30,809 bases of DNA from a virus. The stretch is taken from the IMG/VR virus record IMGVR_UViG_3300008453_000819, positions 1 through 30,809 of that record. One strand, given 5' to 3'. Made by a program: the position numbers and the translations under genes. The notes under the pieces were generated by a model. That model saw nothing but the letters and a program-made list of their open reading frames with translations, was not told the origin of the DNA and ran no database searches. Positions 23,346 through 29,132 of this stretch are shown here, piece after piece; position 1 is the stretch's first letter; every line of letters begins with the position of its first letter.

Positions 23346-23517
23346 CGTTCATCTATGGAGCAACTCTTTTTATCTTGCTTACAGGCACAACTTCTCATTA
23401 GTAGAGTTAATGCTAGTAACTTCGTCACTGACCATGAAAAAATTGGTCTCATATTAGAAATTGAACAAGTCACAAAGAAAGGTTGTTTCATAGACGCAAA
23501 AGCCGACTGAAGGAACG
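23346..23517 (+). promoter_or_regulatory. split glutamine-type aptamer 2 enclosing a 51-codon ORF
   Basis: The 5' half is CGTTCATCT (23346-23354) and the 3' half GACGCAAAAGCCGACT (23493-23508) to GGAACG (23512-23517). P1 is CGTTC/GAACG. P2 is TCTATG (23352-23357) with CATAGA (23489-23494). P2 differs in sequence from copy 1 but is again fully complementary, which is covariation within one genome. The start codon of the inner ORF is wholly inside P2, and its last codons are the aptamer 3' core itself. Only 3 nt (GAT) separate it from aptamer 1, so GAACG of copy 1 can also pair with CGTTC of copy 2. Confidence 0.6.
23355..23510 (+). CDS. small two-Cys peptide, 51 aa
   Basis: ATG at 23355 to TGA at 23508-23510. 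Begins MEQLFLSCLQAQLLISRV and ends G-C-F-I-D-A-K-A-D. It has two Cys 36 residues apart in the same spacing as the relative at 23100, and lacks the hydrophobic leader. The terminal D-A-K-A-D is encoded by the conserved aptamer bases, so coding and RNA constraints coincide. I recall short peptides of this type in marine picocyanobacteria and their phages, of unknown role. Confidence 0.6.
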   Translation: MEQLFLSCLQAQLLISRVNASNFVTDHEKIGLILEIEQVTKKGCFIDAKAD

Positions 23518-23551
23518 GGACTAACCATCTCATTTCTTTAGGAGAAAACCA

Positions 23552-23689
23552 ATGTCGAAAGTAGTTTATCGTGGTGCTGAATACGATACCGAAAAGCGTA
23601 TCGCATATCAACAACAGATGATGCAACAACCCCAACAATACAACGAAACCTATCGTGGTGTTAAGTATGTAAAGGAGGGGCACAAATGA
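23552..23689 (+). CDS. small YRG-motif protein (DUF4278-like), 45 aa
   Basis: GGAGAAAACC precedes the ATG. The product has two Y-R-G copies: V-V-Y-R-G-A-E-Y near the start and T-Y-R-G-V-K-Y near the end, with a Gln/Met-rich linker. The L-x-Y-R-G-x-x-Y motif is typical of the short cyanobacterial DUF4278 proteins, whose role is unknown to me. It follows the aptamer pair on the same transcript and overlaps the next gene (ATGA). Confidence 0.65.
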   Translation: MSKVVYRGAEYDTEKRIAYQQQMMQQPQQYNETYRGVKYVKEGHK

Positions 23690-23784
23690 AGAAACTAAAC
23701 TTCTTGCAAATCATTAAAGAGCAAAAACAAAAAGAAGAGCGTCGTCATCAAGCCCAACTAGCACAATTAGTAGGAGCAAGGTAA
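23686..23784 (+). CDS. very small basic helical peptide, 32 aa
   Basis: MKKLNFLQIIKEQKQKEERR followed by H-Q-A-Q-L-A-Q-L-V-G-A-R. A single amphipathic, highly charged helix is likely. Overlap with both neighbours (ATGA before, TAATG after) and AGGAGGGG-like sequence upstream support translation. Function unknown. Confidence 0.5.
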   Translation: MKKLNFLQIIKEQKQKEERRHQAQLAQLVGAR

Positions 23785-23870
23785 TGGTACAGTTCATGGT
23801 ATCAACTACTGCTGCGATTGCTTTAACAACCGTATTTTTATCAATGTATGTTCAGTGGTTGGACAAATAA
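23784..23870 (+). CDS. very small membrane peptide, 28 aa
   Basis: MVQFMVSTTAAIALTTVFLS then M-Y-V-Q-W-L-D-K: one membrane-spanning helix with a short polar end. TAATG overlap with both neighbours. Such peptides may tune host membrane complexes; no specific role can be given. Confidence 0.5.
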   Translation: MVQFMVSTTAAIALTTVFLSMYVQWLDK

Positions 23871-24025
23871 TGGACAACTACAAATATCATTATGATGATA
23901 TGGATAAGGACAATAGACCTCCTGCTTGCTATCAACTAACATACAGGGGTTGTAATTATTGGTCCTGTTATACTATTCATCTAGATGAGTGGTTTGAAAA
24001 AATGTTTAAGTTTGAGGGAGATTGA
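23870..24025 (+). CDS. small YRG-motif protein, 51 aa
   Basis: Acidic/aromatic N-terminus (Y-K-Y-H-Y-D-D-M-D-K-D), then Q-L-T-Y-R-G-C-N-Y-W-S-C near residues 22-33 and a C-terminal helix (D-E-W-F-E-K-M-F-K-F). The T-Y-R-G-x-x-Y motif links it to the protein at 23552. Its three Cys are at residues 20, 28 and 33. The stop codon lies inside the terminator hairpin that follows. Confidence 0.55.
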   Translation: MDNYKYHYDDMDKDNRPPACYQLTYRGCNYWSCYTIHLDEWFEKMFKFEGD

Positions 24026-24041
24026 CTCTCCCTCTTTTTTT
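24014..24041 (+). terminator. intrinsic terminator with TTGACT in loop
   Basis: GAGGGAGA (24014-24021) pairs with TCTCCCTC (24027-24034) around a TTGAC loop, followed by seven T. TTGACT at 24022-24027 is a candidate -35; TATAAG at 24047-24052 is a possible -10 at 19-nt spacing. Confidence 0.85.
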
Positions 24042-24178
24042 ATGTCTATAAGTTTCTCTAATAGGCATAAATTTTTGTATCCTAAGTAACATATCTAATA
24101 TACATATGGTAGAATAATGAGGTCATACAAATGAGCGAAAATTATTTGTTATGATTATCCTTGTGCGTGGAGGACATT

Positions 24179-24352
24179 ATGCACAACCTTGTCTCTTACA
24201 ATCAACTTGCAGAATGGCGACACTTTGAGCAAACAGTTGACCGTTGTAATGATGAAATGGAGTTAGTCAATGATTATTTTAACTGTCTAATAGAATGTGA
24301 TGATGACCAACAAACTTGTAAACGGGTATGTAGAAATATGCTGAGTGAGTAA
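24179..24352 (+). CDS. small Cys-containing protein, 57 aa
   Basis: Perfect GGAGGA (24169-24174) precedes ATG 24179. Helical protein with C23 and a second half N-C-L-I-E-C-D-D-D-Q-Q-T-C-K-R-V-C. The regularly spaced Cys suggest a helical hairpin held by disulfides or metal. Stands alone between two terminators, so it is its own transcription unit. Function unknown. Confidence 0.65.
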   Translation: MHNLVSYNQLAEWRHFEQTVDRCNDEMELVNDYFNCLIECDDDQQTCKRVCRNMLSE

Positions 24353-24359
24353 TAAGATG

Positions 24360-24387
24360 GGGAGGTCTTGACGACCTCCCTTTTTTT
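24360..24387 (+). terminator. intrinsic terminator with TTGACG in loop
   Basis: GGGAGGTC (24360-24367) pairs with GACCTCCC (24373-24380) around TTGAC, followed by seven T. The loop is the same pentamer as in the terminator at 24014. Confidence 0.88.
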
Positions 24388-24396
24388 GTGTAAAAT
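24368..24396 (+). promoter_or_regulatory. promoter with -35 in terminator loop
   Basis: TTGACG at 24368-24373, 17-nt spacer, TAAAAT at 24391-24396. The -35 is the loop of the terminator. It would start the unit running to thyX, with a leader of about 15 nt. Confidence 0.6.
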
Positions 24397-24417
24397 GAGT
24401 TGAGAGAACCCTATCTT

Positions 24418-24588
24418 ATGGACAAAGAAAAACTTAAACTCATCGTCCGTAATCTTGAATTACTTGTAGATTCTCTCAAAGCTGAAGTATACTCTGATAC
24501 TCAGAGTTATCTCAACTATGAGGAAGTAAAAGTAGGTCTACAAGACTACGATGAAATTTTTGACGATGATGATGGATATGCAGATTAA
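24418..24588 (+). CDS. small acidic helical protein, 56 aa
   Basis: ATG at 24418; MDKEKLKLIVRNLELLVDSL, then K-A-E-V-Y, forms an amphipathic helix, and the C-terminus is very acidic (D-E-I-F-D-D-D-D-G-Y-A-D). It is the first gene of the unit that leads to thyX and overlaps the next one by TAATG. Function unknown. Confidence 0.6.
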   Translation: MDKEKLKLIVRNLELLVDSLKAEVYSDTQSYLNYEEVKVGLQDYDEIFDDDDGYAD

Positions 24589-24752
24589 TGACTAGTAGAT
24601 CTAAAAAACTTGTAAAGTTGCTTGAGCGTCTCATCAAGCAAGACCATCTCTATACCGATGAAAAGATTCGTGAGATGAAAGTGCAACTTCGTGAGTTGAA
24701 AGAACAACTCGCAGACTTAGAAAAGAAAACATCAAAAGGATTTGGTAAATGA
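24588..24752 (+). CDS. small coiled-coil protein, 54 aa
   Basis: ATG at 24588 overlaps the previous stop; TGA at 24750-24752 overlaps the thyX start (ATGA). Nearly all of it is a charged heptad-like helix (L-V-K-L-L-E-R-L-I-K, then E-M-K-V-Q-L-R-E-L-K-E-Q-L-A-D-L-E-K-K) consistent with a coiled coil. No family recognised. Confidence 0.6.
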   Translation: MTSRSKKLVKLLERLIKQDHLYTDEKIREMKVQLRELKEQLADLEKKTSKGFGK

Positions 24753-25402
24753 CTGTAAAACTGGTTAGTGTAACTCCAGACGCCGAAAAGACAATGGCGT
24801 ATGTAGCAAGAGTCAGTAATCCTGCAAATCAAGACAACGAAAACTATTCCAAGTTGCTTGCTTATTGCATCAAGCACAACCATTGGTCTGTGTTTGAGCA
24901 GAGTTTTATGACTCTTGAGATTGAAACCAATCGTGGTATCGCAGCTCAAATTTTGCGTCACCGTAGTTTCACATATCAAGAGTTCTCACAACGCTATGCT
25001 GATACTTCACTGATTTCAGAGTATATTCCCGTTCCCGATCTTCGTCGTCAGGATACCAAGAATCGTCAAAACTCTATTGATGATATTGGCGAATATGAAA
25101 AACTGACGCTACAAAGTAAGATTCAAGACCATTTTGCGGAGGGTATGCGCCTCTACAAGGAACTTCTTGCTCACGGAGTAGCAAAAGAGTCTGCTCGCTT
25201 TGTGCTTCCTCTGGCGACTCCTACTCGTCTTTATATGGCGGGTAGTTGCAGGTCTTGGATCACATATATTGCACTCCGAGAAAAAAATGGAACGCAAAAA
25301 GAGCATATGGATATTGCTAAAGAATGTAAAAAAATCTTTGCCGAGCAATTTCCTATCTGTACAGAAGCACTTGGGGGAGTAGAAAATCAATGGGTTCTGT
25401 AA
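24749..25402 (+). CDS. thyX: flavin-dependent thymidylate synthase
   Basis: 217 residues, normal length for ThyX. It makes dTMP from dUMP with FAD, NADPH and methylene-tetrahydrofolate. The family motif R70-H-R-S-F-T-Y-Q-E-F-S80-Q-R-Y holds the RHR(x7)S pattern for FAD and dUMP. A second conserved region near residues 150-175 has A-R-F-V-L-P-L-A-T-P-T and C-R-S-W-I-T-Y-I. It feeds phage DNA synthesis. The stop codon is part of the 5' arm of the hairpin in front of the HNH gene. Confidence 0.95.
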   Translation: MTVKLVSVTPDAEKTMAYVARVSNPANQDNENYSKLLAYCIKHNHWSVFEQSFMTLEIETNRGIAAQILRHRSFTYQEFSQRYADTSLISEYIPVPDLRRQDTKNRQNSIDDIGEYEKLTLQSKIQDHFAEGMRLYKELLAHGVAKESARFVLPLATPTRLYMAGSCRSWITYIALREKNGTQKEHMDIAKECKKIFAEQFPICTEALGGVENQWVL

Positions 25403-25441
25403 TGTATCCATATTATAAATATAAGTAGTTGGATACATTAC
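25399..25441 (+). promoter_or_regulatory. 11-bp hairpin with a perfect late promoter in its loop
   Basis: GTAATGTATCC (25399-25409) is exactly complementary to GGATACATTAC (25431-25441). The 21-nt loop contains TATAAATA (25414-25421), an exact T4 late box. A read-through transcript from thyX would carry the full hairpin, ending 4 nt before the HNH start codon. A late transcript would start near 25427, lack the 5' arm and stay open. Confidence 0.75.
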
Positions 25442-25445
25442 TACT

Positions 25446-26024
25446 ATGGGAAGAAAATCATCTATTAGTGTTGGAGATGTCATAGGCAACTTTACCGTAT
25501 TGGATGTAATACCAGCAAAAGGTCCAGGTCATCATGTTAAAGGGAAAGTAAAATGTTCTATATGTGGTGGGACTAAAGAAATGTATAGTTTTAACATAAG
25601 AAGAAGATATTCTTGTGGATGTTCTCAAAGAGATGTATCTACTTGGAAATCAAAAGGGGCAAAAAATATGCCTTGGAAATTATCTTATGGTGAAGCCGCA
25701 AAAAACGACCTATACTCCACATATAGAACTTCTGCTAATAGAAGAGGATTAAACTTTGACATTGATGTAAATTTTTTTACAGAAAATGTAGTAAAATCTT
25801 GTTCTTATTGTGGTGATTCATTATCTTCCGTAAAAAAATCGCAATCAAAAACTGGCGGTGATTTTTTATATACTGGAATTGATAGGATTGATAGTACTAA
25901 AGGTTATACAGAAGATAATTGTACCCCTTGCTGTAAAATTTGTAATGTGATGAAGTGGGATTTATCTTTGGAAGATTTTACCAATCATATTATGAAAATA
26001 TCTTCTCATTTAAACAATAAATAA
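25446..26024 (+). CDS. HNH homing endonuclease-like protein, 192 aa
   Basis: N-terminal zinc-type module with C37xxC40 and C57-x-C59, likely for DNA binding. The nuclease core has C119xxC122 and Y-T-G-I-D146-R-I-D149-S near residues 142-150. N158, C162-C163xxC166-N167 and a final helix complete it. This layout is common in free-standing phage HNH homing endonucleases. More AT-rich than its neighbours, placed between two conserved phage genes, and preceded by a late promoter in a hairpin, all consistent with a mobile gene. The recognition site is probably in or near thyX or the following gene of relatives without it. Confidence 0.85.
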   Translation: MGRKSSISVGDVIGNFTVLDVIPAKGPGHHVKGKVKCSICGGTKEMYSFNIRRRYSCGCSQRDVSTWKSKGAKNMPWKLSYGEAAKNDLYSTYRTSANRRGLNFDIDVNFFTENVVKSCSYCGDSLSSVKKSQSKTGGDFLYTGIDRIDSTKGYTEDNCTPCCKICNVMKWDLSLEDFTNHIMKISSHLNNK

Positions 26025-26050
26025 GTTCATATCATTAGGAGGTGAAAATT

Positions 26051-26299
26051 TTGGCAACATATCCTGTAGTCCACAAAGAAACTGGTGAACAAAAAGAAGT
26101 GACGATGAGCGTCAACGAATGGGACCAGTGGAAAGTGGAAAATCCAGAATGGATTCGAGACTGGTCTGATCCTTCTACCTGCCCACAACCTGGTGAAGTG
26201 GGTGAGTGGAAGGACAAACTCAGGAAGAAGAATCCTGGATGGAACGATGTGCTGCACCGTGCAGCGAAAATGCCTGGTTCTAAAGTAAACAAAATCTAA
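26051..26299 (+). CDS. conserved cyanophage protein, 82 aa, TTG start
   Basis: AGGAGG at 26037-26042 is 8 nt before TTG 26051, giving MATYPVVHKETGEQKEVTMS. A GTG at 26042 is in frame but lies inside the ribosome binding site. The protein contains V-N-E-W-D-Q-W, P-E-W-I-R-D-W-S-D-P-S-T-C-P and W-K-D-K-L-R-K-K-N-P-G-W, a Trp-rich pattern I recall in cyanophage proteins beside phoH. The start resembles small FmdB-like zinc ribbons but only one Cys is present. Overlaps phoH by 1 nt. Function unknown. Confidence 0.75.
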   Translation: MATYPVVHKETGEQKEVTMSVNEWDQWKVENPEWIRDWSDPSTCPQPGEVGEWKDKLRKKNPGWNDVLHRAAKMPGSKVNKI

Positions 26300-27057
26300 T
26301 GGCAAGAAGAAAAAGATCGTCTGCAGAGCAACCTATCGGGGTTGGTCTCACTGCAAAGCAGATGAAGAGGAAGAAACCTCTAAGTTCCGATTACCTTATT
26401 GATATTGATCCCCTTACGGATAATCAAAAAAGATTATTTAATTCCTATCAAGAAGGTAAACATTTAGTAGCATATGGTTGTGCTGGTACTGGTAAAACCT
26501 TTATCACACTTTATAATGCTCTTCAAGATGTATTGAATGAACATACACCTTATGAACGCATTTACCTTGTTCGTTCTCTAGTTGCTACCAGAGAGATTGG
26601 GTTCCTTCCTGGTTCTCATGAAGATAAGGCGGATATTTACCAAATTCCTTATAAGAATATGGTGAAATATATGTTCCAGATGCCTAGTGATGCTGATTTC
26701 GAGATGCTCTATGGTAATCTCAAGTCACAAGAAACAATCAAGTTTTGGAGTACTTCGTTCCTTCGTGGAACTACACTTGATAACTCTATTATTATTGTTG
26801 ATGAATATCAGAACCTAAACTTCCATGAATTAGACTCTATTATCACTCGTGTTGGTGAAAATACTAGAATTTGTTTCTGTGGTGATGCGGTTCAGTCTGA
26901 TTTGCAGAAGTCAAATGAGCGTAATGGTATTCATGATTTTATGAGTGTATTGCGTAAAATGCCTTCTTTTGATATAATTGAATTTGGGGTTGATGATATT
27001 GTCCGCTCTGGACTTGTTAAAGAATACATTCTCGCAAAAATGGAAGCAGGTTTTTAA
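26299..27057 (+). CDS. phoH: PhoH-like ATPase
   Basis: 252 residues. Walker A G60-C-A-G-T-G-K-T67; Walker B I-I-I-V-D-E near residues 166-171; sensor-like C-F-C-G-D-A-V-Q-S-D. These define PhoH-family P-loop ATPases, widespread in cyanophages. Their exact task is unsettled (RNA handling or phosphate-stress links have been suggested). The first 30 residues are basic and Lys/Arg-rich. Coupled to both neighbours by overlapping stop and start codons. Confidence 0.93.
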   Translation: MARRKRSSAEQPIGVGLTAKQMKRKKPLSSDYLIDIDPLTDNQKRLFNSYQEGKHLVAYGCAGTGKTFITLYNALQDVLNEHTPYERIYLVRSLVATREIGFLPGSHEDKADIYQIPYKNMVKYMFQMPSDADFEMLYGNLKSQETIKFWSTSFLRGTTLDNSIIIVDEYQNLNFHELDSIITRVGENTRICFCGDAVQSDLQKSNERNGIHDFMSVLRKMPSFDIIEFGVDDIVRSGLVKEYILAKMEAGF

Positions 27058-27734
27058 TGTTCAGTCATGTTGATATTGATCTCCCTCAACTTGAGAGGGA
27101 GACTATTGATGGTGTAAGGTATTACAGAGTTCCTACAGAAGAAGAACTTCTTAGACTGGTCTCCATCACTTCGGTGACCAGTCATTTTAATAGGGAGATT
27201 TTCGTCAACTGGAGAAAGAAAGTCGGTGATGAAGAAGCAGATCGTATCACGAAGGCAGCAACAAGTCGTGGTACAGACATGCATACTCTGGTAGAACATC
27301 ATCTGAAGAATGAAGAACTACCAAAAGTACAACCAATTTCTGATTTCCTCTTTAAAATTTCAAAATCAGACTTAAATCGTATAAATAATATTTACGCCCT
27401 TGAAGGGTCCCTATATAGTAAGCAACTAGGTATTGCTGGGACAGTTGACTGCATCGCTGAATATGACGGTGAGTTAGCTATAATCGACTTTAAGACTTCT
27501 AAAAAACCAAAACCACGAGAGTGGATCGAACACTATTTTGTTCAATGTATGGCTTACGGATGTATGCTGTACGAACTGACTGGTATTTCAGTTAAAAAAC
27601 TTGTAATCATCATGGCTTGTGAAAATGGAGAATGCGTCGTCTATGAAGAACGAGACAAATCAAAGTACATCAAACTTCTCAGCGAATACATTAGAAAGTT
27701 TGTTAGAGATAAACTGGAACTCTATGGAAAATAA
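27057..27734 (+). CDS. PD-(D/E)XK (RecB/Cas4-type) exonuclease
   Basis: 225 residues with the RecB-type order: R-G-T-D-M-H at 71-76 (GxxxH), G-T-V-D131-C-I-A-E (acidic ligand), I-I-D144-F-K146-T-S (DxK), and Q163-x-x-x-Y167. These bind two metal ions and cut DNA. Cyanomyoviruses regularly carry this gene between phoH and gp33; a role in host DNA breakdown or recombination is likely. It ends 11 nt inside gp33. A TATAAATA string at 27380 is probably chance. Confidence 0.85.
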   Translation: MFSHVDIDLPQLERETIDGVRYYRVPTEEELLRLVSITSVTSHFNREIFVNWRKKVGDEEADRITKAATSRGTDMHTLVEHHLKNEELPKVQPISDFLFKISKSDLNRINNIYALEGSLYSKQLGIAGTVDCIAEYDGELAIIDFKTSKKPKPREWIEHYFVQCMAYGCMLYELTGISVKKLVIIMACENGECVVYEERDKSKYIKLLSEYIRKFVRDKLELYGK

Positions 27735-27984
27735 CAAAGAACTAGAACAAGCAATAGAAAGTAAGTTTCTGACTCCTTCTAAATTCGCTCTTGAAATTGA
27801 GAAGATTGTGATTGAAGAAAACTTCAACTACATTGATGCTATCTGTCACTATTGTGAAATTAACAGTCTTGAGGTAGAATCAGTCACGAAGCTTATCTCA
27901 AAACCATTAAAAGAGAGATTGAAGTGGGATGCTATCCGTCTCAACTTTATGAAGAAGACTTCGAAGGCAAAACTTCCTCTGTAA
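27724..27984 (+). CDS. gp33: late-transcription co-activator gp33
   Basis: 86 residues. T-P-S-K-F-A-L-E-I-E-K-I-V-I-E-E, Y-I-D-A-I-C-H-Y-C-E, then V-T-K-L-I-S-K-P-L-K-E-R-L-K-W match T4 gp33 over its core (F-I-I-E-K-M-V-E-E, Y-L-E-A-T). It ends K-A-K-L-P-L, comparable to the hydrophobic clamp-binding tail of T4 gp33. In T4 this protein bridges the sliding clamp and RNA polymerase at late promoters with sigma factor gp55. Shorter than T4 gp33 (112) because the N-terminal part is reduced. Its presence supports the late boxes called in this window. Confidence 0.85.
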   Translation: MENNKELEQAIESKFLTPSKFALEIEKIVIEENFNYIDAICHYCEINSLEVESVTKLISKPLKERLKWDAIRLNFMKKTSKAKLPL

Positions 27985-27985
27985 A

Positions 27986-27992
27986 CTAAATA
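27986..27992 (+). promoter_or_regulatory. weak late-promoter-like box
   Basis: CTAAATA just after the gp33 stop and about 18 nt before the M15-like gene. It is only a partial match to the late box, noted because the next gene looks like a late lysis or virion function. Confidence 0.3.
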
Positions 27993-28010
27993 CATAAAAG
28001 ACAACTTCAA

Positions 28011-28526
28011 ATGAAAACGTTTAATCAGTTTATATCTGTAATAAACGAAATGAAAGCTGGATATATCACTGGTGACGAAACTCACGGAGGATATGATCCA
28101 AGTCATGGTGGTAAAAATTATCATGATCATTTGGAGTTTGATGATAAAAAGACTAGAGATGCTGCTATAGCATGGATGAAAAAACAGGGTTGGGAGATTG
28201 GTTCCACCTCTGGAGGAAAGCACTCTAAAGGATCAAGGCACTATTCTGATAGAGCATTTGATATCCCAATGTATAGACCTTCTGGTGGGGTACAAAAAGG
28301 TTTCTCTGATGATAAGATTGGAGAAAGAGCAATGAGTTCCTCAATTCGCAATGATTTAGCAAGAGCTGGATTTAGCATTTCTTCTGTATATGGCGGTGGT
28401 TATACCCCACCAAAAGTTCTTTCAAAACTAAAGGGAGTTGAGGGAACTGGTGTTGGTAAAGACTTTGTTGCTAGACAATGGAGTGATACTGAAAAATCAA
28501 GATATACTGCTTGGGGAGGAAAGTAA
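28011..28526 (+). CDS. M15-peptidase-like protein, 171 aa
   Basis: S75-R-H77-Y-S-D-R-A-F-D84-I matches the S-x-H-x-x-G-x-A-x-D zinc signature of M15 (D-Ala-D-Ala peptidase/endolysin) enzymes, except Gly is Asp. A second His pair H38-x-H40 (N-Y-H-D-H-L-E-F) lies upstream. The usual downstream Trp-His third ligand is missing, so H38 or H40 may supply it. M-K-T-F-N-Q-F-I at the start is like T4-type structural proteins. Role as a murein-cutting late protein is possible but not sure. It is an uncommon guest between gp33 and gp59. Confidence 0.55.
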   Translation: MKTFNQFISVINEMKAGYITGDETHGGYDPSHGGKNYHDHLEFDDKKTRDAAIAWMKKQGWEIGSTSGGKHSKGSRHYSDRAFDIPMYRPSGGVQKGFSDDKIGERAMSSSIRNDLARAGFSISSVYGGGYTPPKVLSKLKGVEGTGVGKDFVARQWSDTEKSRYTAWGGK

Positions 28527-28541
28527 TTTTTGAAGTTTATT

Positions 28542-29132
28542 ATGTCACCATTTGAAACTTATCAAACTTATCTTTCGATGAAAAGTCATTTTACGAACAG
28601 TAAATATGACTTTTTTAAGTATGGAGGAAAGTCACGGGCAACTGTGACTTCTTTCAATAAACGTAAAGACAAATACTGGTTTGAGAAGACCAGCCGTAAA
28701 TATTCTGATGAGGAAGTCAAAGACTTTCTACTTGCAAATTTTGTATCCGCAGACAACCCACAAAACTTATGGATTGGAGAAATTATCAATTCTGGCGAAA
28801 GAACATACGCAGAGTGGATGAGGCGTCAACAGAGTTTGACCTACTTATTCAAAGAGCAAAGCAACGAATTGTTATCGGAGAACGAGTTAGAGAGTTTGTT
28901 CAACTGTACCAAAGGTCACCCTCCGATACTCAAAAAGTTTCTAAGCGGGCAACTATCGCTAGAAACTTTCACAATCTACGAAAAAATATTCCATTTCTCA
29001 AACGATTTTGATAAGAAACTTCTGGACCCTGTGTGGGAAACCGTAAGTTTGAAATTGAAAAAATATTCCCCATTCCTAAATATTGATGTGTTCAACTACC
29101 GAAAGATTTTGCGGTCCATTATCAATGAGTGA
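28542..29132 (+). CDS. gp59: DNA helicase loader gp59
   Basis: 196 residues from ATG 28542. An in-frame TTG at 28530 is closer to GGAGGA (28514-28519) and would add four residues. Start M-S-P-F-E-T-Y-Q-T-Y-L, K-Y-D-F-F-K-Y-G-G-K, K-R-K-D-K-Y-W-F-E-K and D-N-P-Q-N-L-W-I-G-E-I align with T4 gp59 (K-Y-D-V-I-K-Y, R-R-D-K-Y-F-F-Q-K, D-A-W-I-G-D-I). It loads the gp41 helicase on forks coated by gp32, encoded two genes downstream. The stop overlaps the next gene by 8 nt. Confidence 0.9.
   Translation: MSPFETYQTYLSMKSHFTNSKYDFFKYGGKSRATVTSFNKRKDKYWFEKTSRKYSDEEVKDFLLANFVSADNPQNLWIGEIINSGERTYAEWMRRQQSLTYLFKEQSNELLSENELESLFNCTKGHPPILKKFLSGQLSLETFTIYEKIFHFSNDFDKKLLDPVWETVSLKLKKYSPFLNIDVFNYRKILRSIINE

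Noticed and set aside
24110-24115. TAGAAT as a -10 before the gene at 24179
   Set aside because: No -35 at a usual distance; the terminator-loop TTGACT with TATAAG at 24047 is a slightly better candidate, though also imperfect.
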